Shown here in pieces: positions 25,101 through 31,569 of a stretch of DNA of 32,790 nucleotides. This DNA comes from CAYWNA01 sp964459305. Lineage in GTDB: Bacteria > Planctomycetota > Planctomycetia > Pirellulales > Pirellulaceae. Under the pieces are notes generated by a model that was not told the DNA's origin, did not search any database, and saw nothing but the letters and a program-made list of their open reading frames with translations. Numbering within the stretch: position 1 is the stretch's first letter; every line of letters starts with the position of its first letter. The translations under genes and the position numbers were made by a program. The DNA lies in NCBI GenBank assembly GCA_964459305.1, contig CAYWNA010000146.1, forward strand, positions 1 to 32,790, in the 5' to 3' direction.

Positions 25101-26262
25101 TTCAGGTGTCGGAGTTCAGGTTTCAGCGGAAGAAAGTAGGTCGGGAGTCGTTTCATCAATTCCTGAAACCCGAAACCTGAACACTGAGTCCTTTTCCCAC
25201 ACCACCGTCGCACTCGCACCTGTTTTGGAGGCCGGGCCCTACGAAGAGCGGAGCATTTACGATCCAGCCGCGGCTGAGGAGGAGCGGCAGGGCGATTTGG
25301 ACATTACGGACGTCGGGCGCGATGCAAAGATGCCGTGGGAGACGGACGGTCGCGGATGGCACACGAAAGAGCGAGTTGGTCGCAGGGGAGAGCCCTGCCG
25401 GTGGGACGGCCGGATACTGGAACGCGTGGTCGATCGCGTTCATGAACTTGGCGACTTCAGCGAGACGGATTGGAATGCACGCACCGTGATCGAGATTGCC
25501 GCGAAAAAGAAGAGCGATGGCTGGTTCATGCACGCGATTACCGGAGAGGCATGGCTGCTGAAGATGAAGTTTCGCATGTCGCGAGGCGCGTTTCGGCGAC
25601 AGGATCTGGTCGAACGTTTGAACCTGAAAACGCTCAACCAGATGGACGAGTTGCCCGTCTACGGCAACCAGCCGCGCGTCAAGTGCAAGAACCTTCGCGG
25701 GCCGTGGCAAGAAGTCGAAATTCGTGCGCACACGCTGGACGAGATCGACAAGCCCGAATTCTGGTCTTTCCTAGAGGAGGCCGTCCGCAGCTTTAAGAAG
25801 CTAACGACCAAGATCAATCCTGAAGACATGATGCCGTGGAAGAAACTCGGACAGAAATGGCATTTCATGCGAAAGGGATTCCCGCCGGGCAAGCGCATTC
25901 GGTGGAATGAAGAGGTGTTAGGGGAACTGTGCGAGATGCTGTCTGACGCCGCACCGGATGGACAATTCCTCTGGAACAACCAGCAACTGGTTCATTTCAT
26001 CCCGAAAGGGCACCGAGAACCTTGGGCCAGTCTGCACACCAAACGGCTCGGATCATTGAATCTGACGCTGAGCGCGCCAAAGAATCTCATTGGTTTCGGC
26101 CGTGTAACGAATCTGGGCTGGGATCGCGAATTCGATTCCGGACGCCAGGACCGCGATTTGATCAAAATCAAGTTCCGCACGACCAAAGATCTAGAGAAGG
26201 GTGACCTGAAGAAATTCCTCGAAGAACACCTGGATGGCGTGAACACCGCCGCGACTACCTGA
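19141..26262 (+). CDS. uvrA: Tandem double UvrA excinuclease subunit with duplicated C-terminal module
   Basis: A 2373-residue protein with two UvrA units in line, about 2.5 times the usual length of roughly 950. UvrA scans DNA for damage and loads UvrB in nucleotide excision repair. Unit 1 (1 to about 985): Walker A at 33-40 (GVSGSGKS) and 685-692; zinc cysteines 277/280 with 301/304, and 784/787 with 807/810; LSGGE at 533-537. Unit 2 (about 1020-2000): Walker A at 1052-1059 (GPSGSGKS) and 1693-1700 (GVSGGGKS), with both zinc modules present. Its first signature is LSNGE (1514-1518) rather than LSGGE. Residues about 2010-2060 are a low-complexity linker. Residues 2064-2373 hold two related copies of an unrecognised module. 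Fused double UvrA is known in chlamydiae, which supports a PVC host. The start matches the family N-terminus (IIVRGAREHNL), although no good ribosome site is seen. Confidence 0.96.
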   Translation: MPASDIIVRGAREHNLRDVDLVLPRNKLICLTGVSGSGKSSLAFDTLYAEGQRRYVESLSSFARQFLGQMPKPDVDYIAGLSPSISISQKSSGNNPRSTVGTITEVYDYLRVLFARVGQGYCSKCGKPITAQTREQIIARILQLPEGTQFSILAPIIRGQKGAYLDLFEDLLKQGFARARVDGEVVSLSDNLQLDRQMRHDIEVVVDRLAAKSAVRSRLGEAVELALKVGHGNLIVATEADSPSAGEPKETPSPQPAARGKRRKRPGDIIFSVDCACTDCGLSFEPPSPQLFSFNSPQGMCLECDGLGRLYTFDPDLLIPEENQKRSFKQGCFELLGKWKDLGRWRRHIYQGVADTMERKLDLASGAMLETPWQELDASLQDLWFWGTDNEHVTFTWRGGASPLKYGGQFEGIIPTLLSKYRNGKNRMYLRQLEKYMSTAPCTACKGQRLNPQAQSVRLTTTHRRFQDHPTLSLPEVCALSIAEAVDFFGQLNLDPTRSLIAEEVLKEIRARLSFLLNVGLDYLTLERTAPTLSGGESQRIRLAGQIGSGLVGVLYILDEPSIGLHSRDNHRLLSTLGRLRDMGNTVVVVEHDEDTMRAADHIIDFGPGPGVRGGEVVVTGPIRKVLAEKRSVTAKYLSGELEIEVPRDRRAIGEQRLRVVGASHNNLKKIDVEIPLGAFVCVTGVSGSGKSSLVNDILVEALRRDLNRGEGAPGKHKTIEGLEHLDKLIAIDQSPIGRTPRSNPGTYIKVFDDIRSLFTQLPDSKRRGYKPGRFSFNVKGGRCEACEGNGSNRLEMDFLADVWVTCPVCEGHRYNRETLQVQFKDKTIAEVLEMDVQQALELFENIPKIRHKLQTLHDVGLDYLKLGQPSPTLSGGEAQRIKLARELVKKSTGKTLYLLDEPTTGLHFDDIKMLLNVLHDFVDSGNTVLVVEHNLEVIKTADWIIDLGPEGGEEGGWIVATGTPEDLVLQQESYTGQSLVGILPADQVVQPGSLSHEESAQPTKRRVDGRGPRGNGKGHLTKEIIVQGARQHNLKGIDAKIRRDKMTTFCGPSGSGKSSLAMDTIYAEGQRRYVESLSAYARQFVGQMQKPKLDHIDGLSPAVAIEQKNLGNTPRSTVGTVTEIYDYLRILMARLGQPYCPDCNVAIGTQTADEVIDKIMAEPEGTRLHLMAPVEIEVGQRYETLWDEVRAAGYVRIRVDGTTYSIDQPPEIDRRRRHAVQIVVDRAVVRARTRSRIADSVENALALGKGVIQVAYAKEDVPEPRWEVRVHSQHLACDRCGRSFEPLTPHSFSFNSSLGWCESCDGLGIQVGTNPAALLRDPKLTLAEGAVALWPNLDHKVSQLMLRALSAGTGLPIDKPFDQLGARERRIVMHGTADQWFDVKPSGTRKRTAQASLFQFQFKGLYPALEEASRLSPSFRSRLEQFVDEVECSVCSGSRLRDDAAAVRYRGRTIDEMSRLPLGQFQKAVDGWKLSPRERKIAGELVREIRGRVQFLVDVGLDYLTLARGAATLSNGEAQRIRLASQLGSGLCGVLYVLDEPTIGLHPRDNGRLLAALHKLRDLGNTLVVVEHDRDVIAGSDYVCDFGPGAGKNGGQIVANGTPSQISRRRASVTGPYLGGKKSIPVPANRRLARSSNGDGWQRANGSATDDALSLPASPVEIDWLEVVGARHNNLKSIDVRIPLGTLTVVTGVSGGGKSSLIDDVLYGALARRLHRAKTIPGAHDGLNGVEHINKVIRVDQQPLGNSPTSNPATYTGVFELIRMMFAQLPEAKLRGYTARRFSFNVPGGRCDDCEGNGQNCIEMHFLPDVWVECETCKGKRYNPETLAVTYHGRSISDVLDMTCTDALRLFEKIPKIRRILQTLCDVGLEYVTLGQPAPTLSGGEAQRVKLAAELSRPDTGRTLYLLDEPTTGLHFDDLMKLLDVLHRLVDLGNTVVLIEHNLDVVKQADWIIDLGPEAGERGGAVVAEGPPEAVVARETRDGNEVSGVGVQVSAEESRSGVVSSIPETRNLNTESFSHTTVALAPVLEAGPYEERSIYDPAAAEEERQGDLDITDVGRDAKMPWETDGRGWHTKERVGRRGEPCRWDGRILERVVDRVHELGDFSETDWNARTVIEIAAKKKSDGWFMHAITGEAWLLKMKFRMSRGAFRRQDLVERLNLKTLNQMDELPVYGNQPRVKCKNLRGPWQEVEIRAHTLDEIDKPEFWSFLEEAVRSFKKLTTKINPEDMMPWKKLGQKWHFMRKGFPPGKRIRWNEEVLGELCEMLSDAAPDGQFLWNNQQLVHFIPKGHREPWASLHTKRLGSLNLTLSAPKNLIGFGRVTNLGWDREFDSGRQDRDLIKIKFRTTKDLEKGDLKKFLEEHLDGVNTAATT
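25096..25190. repeat. Inverted repeat inside uvrA, in the linker before the C-terminal module
   Basis: GTTCAGGTTTC (25114-25124) and GAAACCTGAAC (25172-25182) form a perfect 11-bp inverted pair, flanked by further related TTTCAGG/CCTGAAA steps. It encodes a low-complexity linker (EVSGVGVQVSAEESRSG). The form resembles an intergenic repeat that has been accepted in frame. Confidence 0.7.
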
Positions 26263-26358
26263 CGCGGACTCCGCCCGCAAACACGCAAGGTGATACTATG
26301 CTCGTGGAGGTCGATACCGGCGTACGTATACGACTCTCGGTCAGGTTTGACGCATTTG

Positions 26359-26431
26359 CTCGTTTGACCGCAAGCCGGAGGCGTATGCGTGGGTTGGGGG
26401 CGCGCACGCCTCCGGCTTGCGGTTAAACGAG
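26359..26431. terminator. Strong 26-bp hairpin between convergent uvrA and phosphatase genes
   Basis: The left arm (26359-26384, starting CTCGTTTGACCGCAAGCC) and the right arm (26406-26431, ending GGTTAAACGAG) pair with a single mismatch around a 21-base loop. Its place between converging genes suits a bidirectional terminator. It also has the look of a REP-like dispersed palindrome. Confidence 0.8.
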
Positions 26432-26452
26432 TCATCTTCGACCGCGAGCGGT

Positions 26453-27913
26453 CTACTTCGCAATGGGTCGTACTTTTTCGGTCTCGTACAGCACCTCGCC
26501 ATACTCGTCGATGAACGTAAAGCGGGCGCTGCCCGTGGCCGATTCTCGACCTGGGCCGACGGTGATTCGCAGGAATCCTCCCGATCGTTCCGACTGCGTG
26601 TACAGCTGCTCGACTTCCGCGTTCGGATCTGTGGACTTGGGATCGCCGGGCTTGCGGCCGAGCCTTGAGTTTTCGTCCACAAGCGCACCGCAGGAAAACT
26701 CCTCGATACCCAGGGGGTCCTTCGAGCGGTACTGCCAGTGGCGGTCGCCGCAGACGGTGTAGAAGCCCTGCTGATGAAGATCGTGCTGCACAACCCACCT
26801 GAAGAACTCGCGTCCCTCGTGGCGGAATCCCTTGTGGTTGGTGTGATTGTCGATCTTGTAGCCGTCGTCCGGGCCGACCAGCGGCGTGGCTGAGATCAGC
26901 AGTTTGAAAGTCGCATCGCTTTCCAGCAGCGTGGATTTCAGCCACACGAGCTGCTCCGCTCCCCACAACGTTTTGTCGGGGCCGTCGGGCATGCGATTGG
27001 GGCTGCGGTAATCGCGTCCCTCCACGAGCCAGATCTGCAGATCGCGGTTGACTCGAAACGTGCGGTACGTCTTCGCTTCCGGATCAGACGGATCTACGAC
27101 CGGCACCTGCTCGCGAAAAGTGGCGATTCCCAGTTCGCTCGACGGTTCACGATCGCCCGCTCGGTCACAGTCGTTATATCGATGATCGTGATCGTCCTTT
27201 TCCCAATAGGTCGGGACGTTTCGATACAGTTCCACGTACCGCGACTGCACCAACTGCTCGTGCCATTTCCGCCTCAGATCGGACTGGCTCGTCGCTCGGA
27301 AGACTCTGCCGTCGTAATACACGTTGTCGCCCGTGCCAACGAAGAAATCGAGATCCATTTCGATCATCGTCTGGAGCGCCGGATATCCGGCCGCGCGATC
27401 CGGGCGAGGCCCTTTCTCTGGGCGTTTCGGCCCGTGAAACGCGCTGTAGTTCATGCCAGTCACAACGACAAAACTGATCGAATCTGTCCCAGTCGCCCCC
27501 TGCAACGTGCGAAAACTGCAAGTCGATCCCGTCTGCGTATTCTCTCGGTCGACTCCAAACAGCACGCGATAGTAATAGCGTGTGCCTGGTTTCAGATCGC
27601 GGAGGACTGCTTTGACGATGCAGTCAGACTCGGCGCGTGCGGAGCTCCACGGTGTCATCTGCGACGGTTCGAACCGCTTGTTGTCGGCATATTCGAATCG
27701 CACCACACCGGCCGCGCCGGGCACATCGCCATCCACATTGCGATCGACGGATGTCAATCGCGTCTGAACGATGGCGGAAGTGGCAGAGACCTCGCCGGTC
27801 ATCTCGCCTTGCGCTCGAAAGAGGTCGGCAGCCACAGCCGGCGTGCACAGAAAGCCGCAAAATAGCGCCAGCATGACGCGTGTCAGTTCGTGCCGCATGT
27901 TACGTTTGTGCAT
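26453..27913 (-). CDS. Secreted PhoD-like alkaline phosphatase/phosphodiesterase
   Basis: Started at ATG 27913, where GGGAGA precedes and a signal peptide begins (MHKRNMRHELTRVMLALFCG, ending PAVAA), it has 486 residues. An N-terminal beta-sandwich (about 30-145) of the PhoD_N type leads to a metallophosphatase core. The metal-binding motifs are GTGDNVYYDG (about 194-202), DDHDHRYND (about 240-248) and CGDRHW (about 388-393). PhoD-type enzymes hydrolyse phosphomonoesters or phosphodiesters outside the cytoplasm with Ca/Fe centres. An alternative ATG at 28024 overlaps the stop of the upstream gene as ATGA. It would add 37 residues before the signal peptide, so I prefer the inner start, though the overlap hints at coupling. 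It is the last gene of the four-gene minus-strand block. Specificity is unknown. Confidence 0.88.
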   Translation of the reverse strand: MHKRNMRHELTRVMLALFCGFLCTPAVAADLFRAQGEMTGEVSATSAIVQTRLTSVDRNVDGDVPGAAGVVRFEYADNKRFEPSQMTPWSSARAESDCIVKAVLRDLKPGTRYYYRVLFGVDRENTQTGSTCSFRTLQGATGTDSISFVVVTGMNYSAFHGPKRPEKGPRPDRAAGYPALQTMIEMDLDFFVGTGDNVYYDGRVFRATSQSDLRRKWHEQLVQSRYVELYRNVPTYWEKDDHDHRYNDCDRAGDREPSSELGIATFREQVPVVDPSDPEAKTYRTFRVNRDLQIWLVEGRDYRSPNRMPDGPDKTLWGAEQLVWLKSTLLESDATFKLLISATPLVGPDDGYKIDNHTNHKGFRHEGREFFRWVVQHDLHQQGFYTVCGDRHWQYRSKDPLGIEEFSCGALVDENSRLGRKPGDPKSTDPNAEVEQLYTQSERSGGFLRITVGPGRESATGSARFTFIDEYGEVLYETEKVRPIAK

Positions 27914-28020
27914 TTGGAATCTCCCGGGAATATGGTGTAACTTCATCACTGCTGTGTCTCCTACTCTATCCTCCCATCGGCGATGGTGCGAGTGAGCACG
28001 CGCTTTTGCTTCCGCTTGGC

Positions 28021-31000
28021 TCATTCAGCAACAAATGCTTCTTCCGGTGGTCGATAGGTCACCATCAAATCCATCAAATAGATTTCCGGACGCGCCACGG
28101 GCTTGAACTCCTTCATGCGCAGCACTTTCTGTGGGGTTTCAACGATCAAACGGGTAAACTTGATGGGGTAGTGCACGATACCATCGCCTGTGTGCCGCCA
28201 TTGACTTGAGTACGGCCAGTGATAGCCCTCGCCGGGGTAGTTTCCAGGCATCGGGAATCTCAGGTAGCGCCAGCCTTCGAAATTGATCCGGCTACGCTGC
28301 CAGCAGTCGTTTGTATTCCAATCGCCAATCTGTAAGTCGCCCATACGTTCGATGTCTTCCTTGCTCATCCAATCGTTCATCCAGTGAGGCAGATCGCCGC
28401 TCTGTGCTGCGCCGATCGAGGTCCAGGTTTGGCCTTCGGCATCGGTGAACTCGAAGATGATTCGCCCCCAGCCACCGTTGCCGTTGACCATGAGTCCGAT
28501 TTCGGTGGGCTTTTCGAGAACCTCGATACCCGACACGTGCTCCAAAGCGGTATAGTACGGAAGATACTTGTTTTCGCTCGCAGTCAGCCTGGGCGTGACT
28601 TTCAGCACGTTGGTTTCGCCTTCAAACTCGGCCATTCCTTCAAGCTCTAGATCGCCTTTCAGCCGTGGGTTCTCAAAGTTGTAGTTCTCCAGAACCGGGT
28701 CCCTCTCTGTCTGAATCTTCCAATCGGTGACCTTGTCCATCTTCGAGAGCAGCTTCCCACCTTTCGGTCGGCCTTCGAGTCCGACGGAGCCCGGTCCGAT
28801 GTCCTGGATCGCTTTCTTCGAAGAGACAAAGATCGGTTCAGGTGTCAGAGTCAGGTTCGCTCGGTTCTCGAAACTGGTCACGGGGTGCGGGTTGCCCATC
28901 ACGTCGACCACTTCCAGGTCGTCAGGCGAAATCGCCACTTCACGACTTCCACGCAGCGTCCACATGACGGTCACAAAACCGCCCGGCCCCGGTTTCTTGA
29001 ACTCTACCGCGAAGGTGGTCGGCGATTCGGTCTCGATCACCCGCGTGAAGGTCGCGCCGTCGAGTTGCTGCGTCATGGTGGCGATTGCGACGTAGGCCGG
29101 CTTCGGATTCAGTTCGGGTATGGAGTTGCAGAAACCCGACGAACCCCAGTTGCTGTAGTAATACGAGTTTCCAACATCGCTGATGATGCCCTGACGAATC
29201 ACCGGAATCCCCCAAGCCAGCGAATGCATCGCGTGACGCACAAAATACGCGGCCTGGGTCCGCTGAGACAGGTTTCCGGGGTTGGAGCCGGGATAAGTGA
29301 TTTCATAGCATTGCCAGATGGGCTTATCCTCGTACCCATAGTGGTTGAGGATCTGGCGGTCCATCCACATCCCTGCATTGTTCGCCACAAAATCGAAAGG
29401 CTGGGTCTCCGGCATTCGCATGAAAACACCGGCTTCGTTGCCGCGGGCATCGAACAGTTCACTTGGAAATTTGCGCCGCAAGAATGCTTCAACCAGATGC
29501 GGGTTGCCGTTGCCGAACATGAGCTTGGCGTCCGGAAACTGATCGTGGACTTCCTGGGCCGTTGTGTGGGCTAATTCCCAGAGTTTGTCGAAATTCGCTT
29601 GCTCTTTTTCGTCGAATTGATACTGCGGCCGGCCAGTGAAGATATCCGGCGTTCGCATAATGTGAGGGCCGGAGACCGCGTTCTCGTGGAAAATCAGCAC
29701 CCTTTTCGGAAACAACGGATCGTCCGCCAGTTTCTTCGCCAGGATTTCAGCCGACCGCGGTTCGTTCCCGGCCAGGATGCCGTACTTTCGCCTCGCCGCC
29801 GCAGGAAACGAGAACATTCCGTAACGCAGTCCGGCCTTCACATAGAGCGGGCCGACTGCGTCACAGTCGGACGAAGTGAAGTGCCCGCCGCAGAAATCCC
29901 AGGTGCCGAAGGGCGATCGCTCGCGAAATCTTCGGGTGTCAGCGGTGAGCATCGCAAAACTAGTTTCGCGCCGCAGATACTCCACGCGCTCACTCCTCTT
30001 CACTCGTACCACCAGCTTGTGCCAACCACGCTTGGTCCCAGGAATTTTGATGTCCTGGGTGAACGACTTGCGGGCACGGAGTTCGATCTTCGGCGACTTC
30101 ATCGTGATCGTGTTGCCATAGTAATCGGTGGCTTCCGCGATGACGCTTACCGGATGGGTCCGCCTCTCCACATTCGTGAGTCGCACGTGAAACGTCGGCG
30201 TCTGGGGCTCGTTGAGAACATGCCCCGACTCGTCGCTCGTCACCTCCATTTGAATGGGCGATCGCTGGAACGTCATGCCAAAGATGTGGACGCCACTGGG
30301 CAGACCCAGAGGCCGAATTTGATAACGGCAGGGGTCGGGCCGACGAATCTGAAGACGCAGCTTCTTGGTCACTTCGACATCCAGCGCCCACTCGTCTATG
30401 AAGTCCTGGGCGATCGCCTTTCCCAACGGGACACGAACCAGAAAGAGCTTCTTTCCTCCCTTCATTGGGATTTCCACAGGCGTTACCGCATTTCGCCTCC
30501 CACTAAACCGTGGCACTTCCGTTTCGAAGTCGTGGATCGTCGTCCGGCGCGGTCCGTCGAAGGCCCCGATTCGGAAACTTACGGCTTGGGAAAACGCCTC
30601 GTCGTCCTCAGCCGCCGCCAGCAGATAAACGGCCTGATAATCGGTGACCGGAATCTTGAAAAACGGTCGTCGAGGGTCGCCCGGAGTTTCCGGTCCGGAG
30701 TCGTAGTCCGCATAGTAGCGGCTGGGGTCGTCTTTCCACTTGGGCCATTCCGCCGATTTCAGAAAGAAGTTATCCGCCCCATCCTTCAAAACCAAATCAA
30801 ACGGCACGTTACCGACTTGAATGTGCCTGGCAGGAAACTCGAACCCTTGCGAGTCCGAGGCGTAAAGATCAAGCGGAACGGGCACCCATAATCCGGCCGA
30901 AGAAAGAGGTTTGATGCGTGGTTGGATCGGATTCTTTTTCTGAGCCTCGGCTTGGGACACGGCCAAGCAGACAAGGAAGAGAACAAGGTGTACGCTCCTC

Positions 31001-31041
31001 AAAACGGCCCTCGTGATCTTAATCCTAATCATAATCTTCAT
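28021..31041 (-). CDS. Large secreted glycosidase-like protein
   Basis: A 1006-residue exported protein. The signal peptide has a basic start (MKIMIRIKITR), a hydrophobic core (VHLVLFLVCLAVS) and a probable cut after AEA (33). An N-terminal beta-rich half (about 45-385) precedes a region that looks like a TIM barrel (about 390-700: SPFGTWDFCGGHF, AGLRYGMF, VLIFHEN, KLMFGNGNPH and WQCYEITYPG). The Glu in FHEN and the Glu in CYEITY sit where a clan-A glycosidase would place its acid/base and nucleophile. The C-terminal part (about 760-960) resembles a carbohydrate-binding beta-sandwich. I could not assign a glycoside hydrolase family. ATGs at 31041 and 31032 are both possible; the second has better spacing from GGAAG. 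The start region lies in a hexamer repeat. It is 26 bases downstream of the four-helix-bundle gene. Confidence 0.68.
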   Translation of the reverse strand: MKIMIRIKITRAVLRSVHLVLFLVCLAVSQAEAQKKNPIQPRIKPLSSAGLWVPVPLDLYASDSQGFEFPARHIQVGNVPFDLVLKDGADNFFLKSAEWPKWKDDPSRYYADYDSGPETPGDPRRPFFKIPVTDYQAVYLLAAAEDDEAFSQAVSFRIGAFDGPRRTTIHDFETEVPRFSGRRNAVTPVEIPMKGGKKLFLVRVPLGKAIAQDFIDEWALDVEVTKKLRLQIRRPDPCRYQIRPLGLPSGVHIFGMTFQRSPIQMEVTSDESGHVLNEPQTPTFHVRLTNVERRTHPVSVIAEATDYYGNTITMKSPKIELRARKSFTQDIKIPGTKRGWHKLVVRVKRSERVEYLRRETSFAMLTADTRRFRERSPFGTWDFCGGHFTSSDCDAVGPLYVKAGLRYGMFSFPAAARRKYGILAGNEPRSAEILAKKLADDPLFPKRVLIFHENAVSGPHIMRTPDIFTGRPQYQFDEKEQANFDKLWELAHTTAQEVHDQFPDAKLMFGNGNPHLVEAFLRRKFPSELFDARGNEAGVFMRMPETQPFDFVANNAGMWMDRQILNHYGYEDKPIWQCYEITYPGSNPGNLSQRTQAAYFVRHAMHSLAWGIPVIRQGIISDVGNSYYYSNWGSSGFCNSIPELNPKPAYVAIATMTQQLDGATFTRVIETESPTTFAVEFKKPGPGGFVTVMWTLRGSREVAISPDDLEVVDVMGNPHPVTSFENRANLTLTPEPIFVSSKKAIQDIGPGSVGLEGRPKGGKLLSKMDKVTDWKIQTERDPVLENYNFENPRLKGDLELEGMAEFEGETNVLKVTPRLTASENKYLPYYTALEHVSGIEVLEKPTEIGLMVNGNGGWGRIIFEFTDAEGQTWTSIGAAQSGDLPHWMNDWMSKEDIERMGDLQIGDWNTNDCWQRSRINFEGWRYLRFPMPGNYPGEGYHWPYSSQWRHTGDGIVHYPIKFTRLIVETPQKVLRMKEFKPVARPEIYLMDLMVTYRPPEEAFVAE
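31013..31041 (-). repeat. GATNNN hexamer repeat at the start of the large secreted protein
   Basis: On the minus strand the first codons read GATGAA GATTAT GATTAG GATTAA GATCAC GAG, a 6-base period. The same hexamer type occurs in the opposite orientation at 31509-31557. The repeat supplies the start codon and the residues KIMIRIKI. Confidence 0.65.
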
Positions 31042-31067
31042 CTTCCTTTTTTTTCCGTCAGCGGCCC

Positions 31068-31433
31068 CTACACCTCTCGACTTTCCGAATTAGCTCGAAT
31101 CAGCCCGACGAGCATCGAGACAATATCCAACAGCATCTCCTTCCCTTCGTCGGCCAGTCGAGGTTCAAGTCTCTTCTTCGCCACCAGCACATCCAGGCAC
31201 GCTGCACATTCAAGTGCCGACCCACGGGCGTTGTCGAAGAACCGACAACGGTCAGGGGCAGTATGCTTTCCATTCCCTTCCGCAATGTTCAGCGGGACCG
31301 AGGTTGAGGCCCGATCGAGTTGGTTGTGAACTGCGATGTTCTTCGTGACGTTAACAAGCAGGTCGTCGGCCCAAGCGACGAATTTAATGGCGGTTTGGTA
31401 AACGGTCAGTTTCTCATGGTCGAATTGCCGCAT
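31068..31433 (-). CDS. Four-helix-bundle protein (S23/IVS type)
   Basis: A 121-residue protein of the four-helix-bundle family first met as the product of 23S rRNA intervening sequences, and related in fold to the Avd accessory protein of diversity-generating retroelements. Recognisable segments are HEKLTVYQTAIKFVAWADDL (helix 1), LDRASTSVPLNIAEGNGK (helix 2, with the typical SVPLNIAEG), FFDNARGSALECAACLDVL (helix 3) and EEL-like GKEMLLDIVSMLVGLIR (helix 4). The biochemical role of stand-alone members is not established. AAGGAGG lies 5 bases before the ATG, a very strong ribosome site. No ribosomal RNA or reverse transcriptase is in this window, so it is a stand-alone member. It is bracketed by hexamer repeats and has an 8-bp inverted pair in its leader (31443-31450 and 31497-31504). 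Confidence 0.9.
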   Translation of the reverse strand: MRQFDHEKLTVYQTAIKFVAWADDLLVNVTKNIAVHNQLDRASTSVPLNIAEGNGKHTAPDRCRFFDNARGSALECAACLDVLVAKKRLEPRLADEGKEMLLDIVSMLVGLIRANSESREV

Positions 31434-31442
31434 GGAGGCCTC

Positions 31443-31504
31443 CTTGAATCATAAGAGGTCTGAGAATCAGGCCGGGTGAGTTGGGGATTGAGGTTCGATT
31501 CAAG
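31443..31504. repeat. Inverted pair CTTGAATC/GATTCAAG upstream of the four-helix-bundle gene
   Basis: Perfect 8-bp arms at 31443-31450 and 31497-31504 flank 46 bases in the leader of the four-helix-bundle gene. It could be an mRNA hairpin or the edge of an inserted cassette. Confidence 0.5.
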
Positions 31505-31508
31505 CGTA

Positions 31509-31557
31509 GGATTAAGAGCAAGAGGGGATTAAGAGTAAGATTAAGATCAAGATTAAG
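31509..31557 (+). repeat. GATTAA-type hexamer repeat
   Basis: On the plus strand the sequence steps through GATTAA, GAGCAA, GAGTAA, GATTAA, GATCAA and GATTAA with one irregular spot, a purine-rich 6-base period of about 50 bases. It lies between the lactonase stop and the four-helix-bundle gene. Confidence 0.8.
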
Positions 31558-31569
31558 ACTGAAGCCGAT

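Noticed and set aside
31068..31433. Diversity-generating retroelement, suggested by the Avd-like fold
   Set aside because: No reverse transcriptase and no template/variable repeat pair is visible nearby. The protein fits the stand-alone S23/IVS type.
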